Position numbers and translations under genes: made by a program. This document shows, piece after piece, positions 63,521 to 64,000 of a stretch of 64,000 nucleotides of DNA. The notes below the pieces were generated by a model. The model was not told the DNA's origin, did no database searches, and saw nothing but the letters and a program-made list of their open reading frames with translations. The stretch comes from Apostichopus japonicus. Its lineage: Eukaryota > Echinodermata > Holothuroidea > Aspidochirotida > Stichopodidae. Location: positions 3,900,764 to 3,964,763 of the forward strand of contig NC_092583.1 of assembly GCF_037975245.1 (NCBI RefSeq), given 5' to 3'. Numbering within the stretch: the first letter of the stretch is position 1; each line of letters opens with the position of its first letter.

Positions 63521-64000
63521 CTGATCATGTCAAGAATCTATTTCATTTTTCAAGTGATACTCGTGTTAATCAATAATGTTTTGCCTAACATTGTCGAGAA
63601 GTGAAAGTCTATGACATTATCGATGTAAATGAGACTACGTATAAGTTTGACAGTGGATCAACTTCTTTGGATTTTCCGGTGCTGTGGCTCTCTATACCTT
63701 CAGTGACTTTTCTTTACATGAAATCATCATAAAGAGAAACTTTCGTTTTCATATGCATTTCTTCTGGGAGAGACATCCATCGATGACGGGGACTCTTTCT
63801 TTTCACATTAATGTTTCTGTTAAATGCTCGCATGGCAGTGTATTATTACACATTGCTGTCGGCAATTGCAAGTTTCTTATTACATTCCAAGCTGAGATTC
63901 GTACGTGTTCTAACATGGTTTTTGATTTTCACAGACGTGCTTTTCATAGAATGTTCCTTTTTTTTTGAGCTCCTACGCTTTTCTTTCATATTCATATCTT
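63521..64000. other. Window end, no supported feature
   Basis: A 94-codon plus frame (63684-63968) and other short frames lack recognisable domains. Nothing further is supported. Confidence 0.4.

Overview
The window looks like a gene-poor stretch of a eukaryotic nuclear genome from a marine invertebrate, most probably an echinoderm-like deuterostome. It is AT-rich. It holds intron-bounded exons of animal gene families (an Ig-superfamily receptor, a Golgi carbohydrate sulfotransferase and a neuropeptide precursor), a Penelope-like retroelement, LINE tails, tRNA-derived SINEs, many short inverted-repeat DNA transposons, very long TA microsatellites and the recurring palindrome TAGGCCTA. No bacterial or viral gene organisation is present. 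The species assignment is inference; the animal assignment is well supported.

Layout. 1-1111 (+) is the 3' coding end of an Ig-domain type I membrane receptor whose tail carries two ITIM-consensus tyrosines. 2461-2830 is a TTAA-flanked MITE with a second, inverted copy at 31092-31459. 4000-5150 holds a foldback MITE followed by the 3' end of a Penelope-like element. 5284-6030 and 11337-12075 are two copies of a ~750 bp repeat. 6712-7584 (-) is the last exon of a carbohydrate sulfotransferase. 8940-9348 has two tRNA-derived SINE-like units inside an inverted repeat. 12140-12348 is a hairpin transposon with a target-site duplication. 13520-16030 is an inverted-repeat-bounded region with a LINE tail and an unrecognised 157-codon ORF. 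16172-17808 is bounded by long inverted arms. 22528-23160 is a 57-bp minisatellite rich in TGACGTCA. 26544-27884 is a nested pair of DNA transposons. 32090-33590 has two SINE copies. 36-42 kb and 51.4-51.9 kb are satellite-rich. 45572-45891 (-) is the coding exon of a small secreted peptide precursor resembling the sulfakinin/cholecystokinin type. 58332-58706 is a hAT-type element with a perfect 8-bp duplication. 63379-63520 is a perfect 142-bp palindrome.

The three recognisable genes are separate transcription units, far apart and on different strands, with no operon-like logic. Most of the window is intergenic or intronic DNA dominated by mobile-element remnants. The best biological leads are the peptide precursor, the tandem-ITIM receptor tail and several non-autonomous transposon families with clear boundaries. 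No wholly new multi-gene system is evident.
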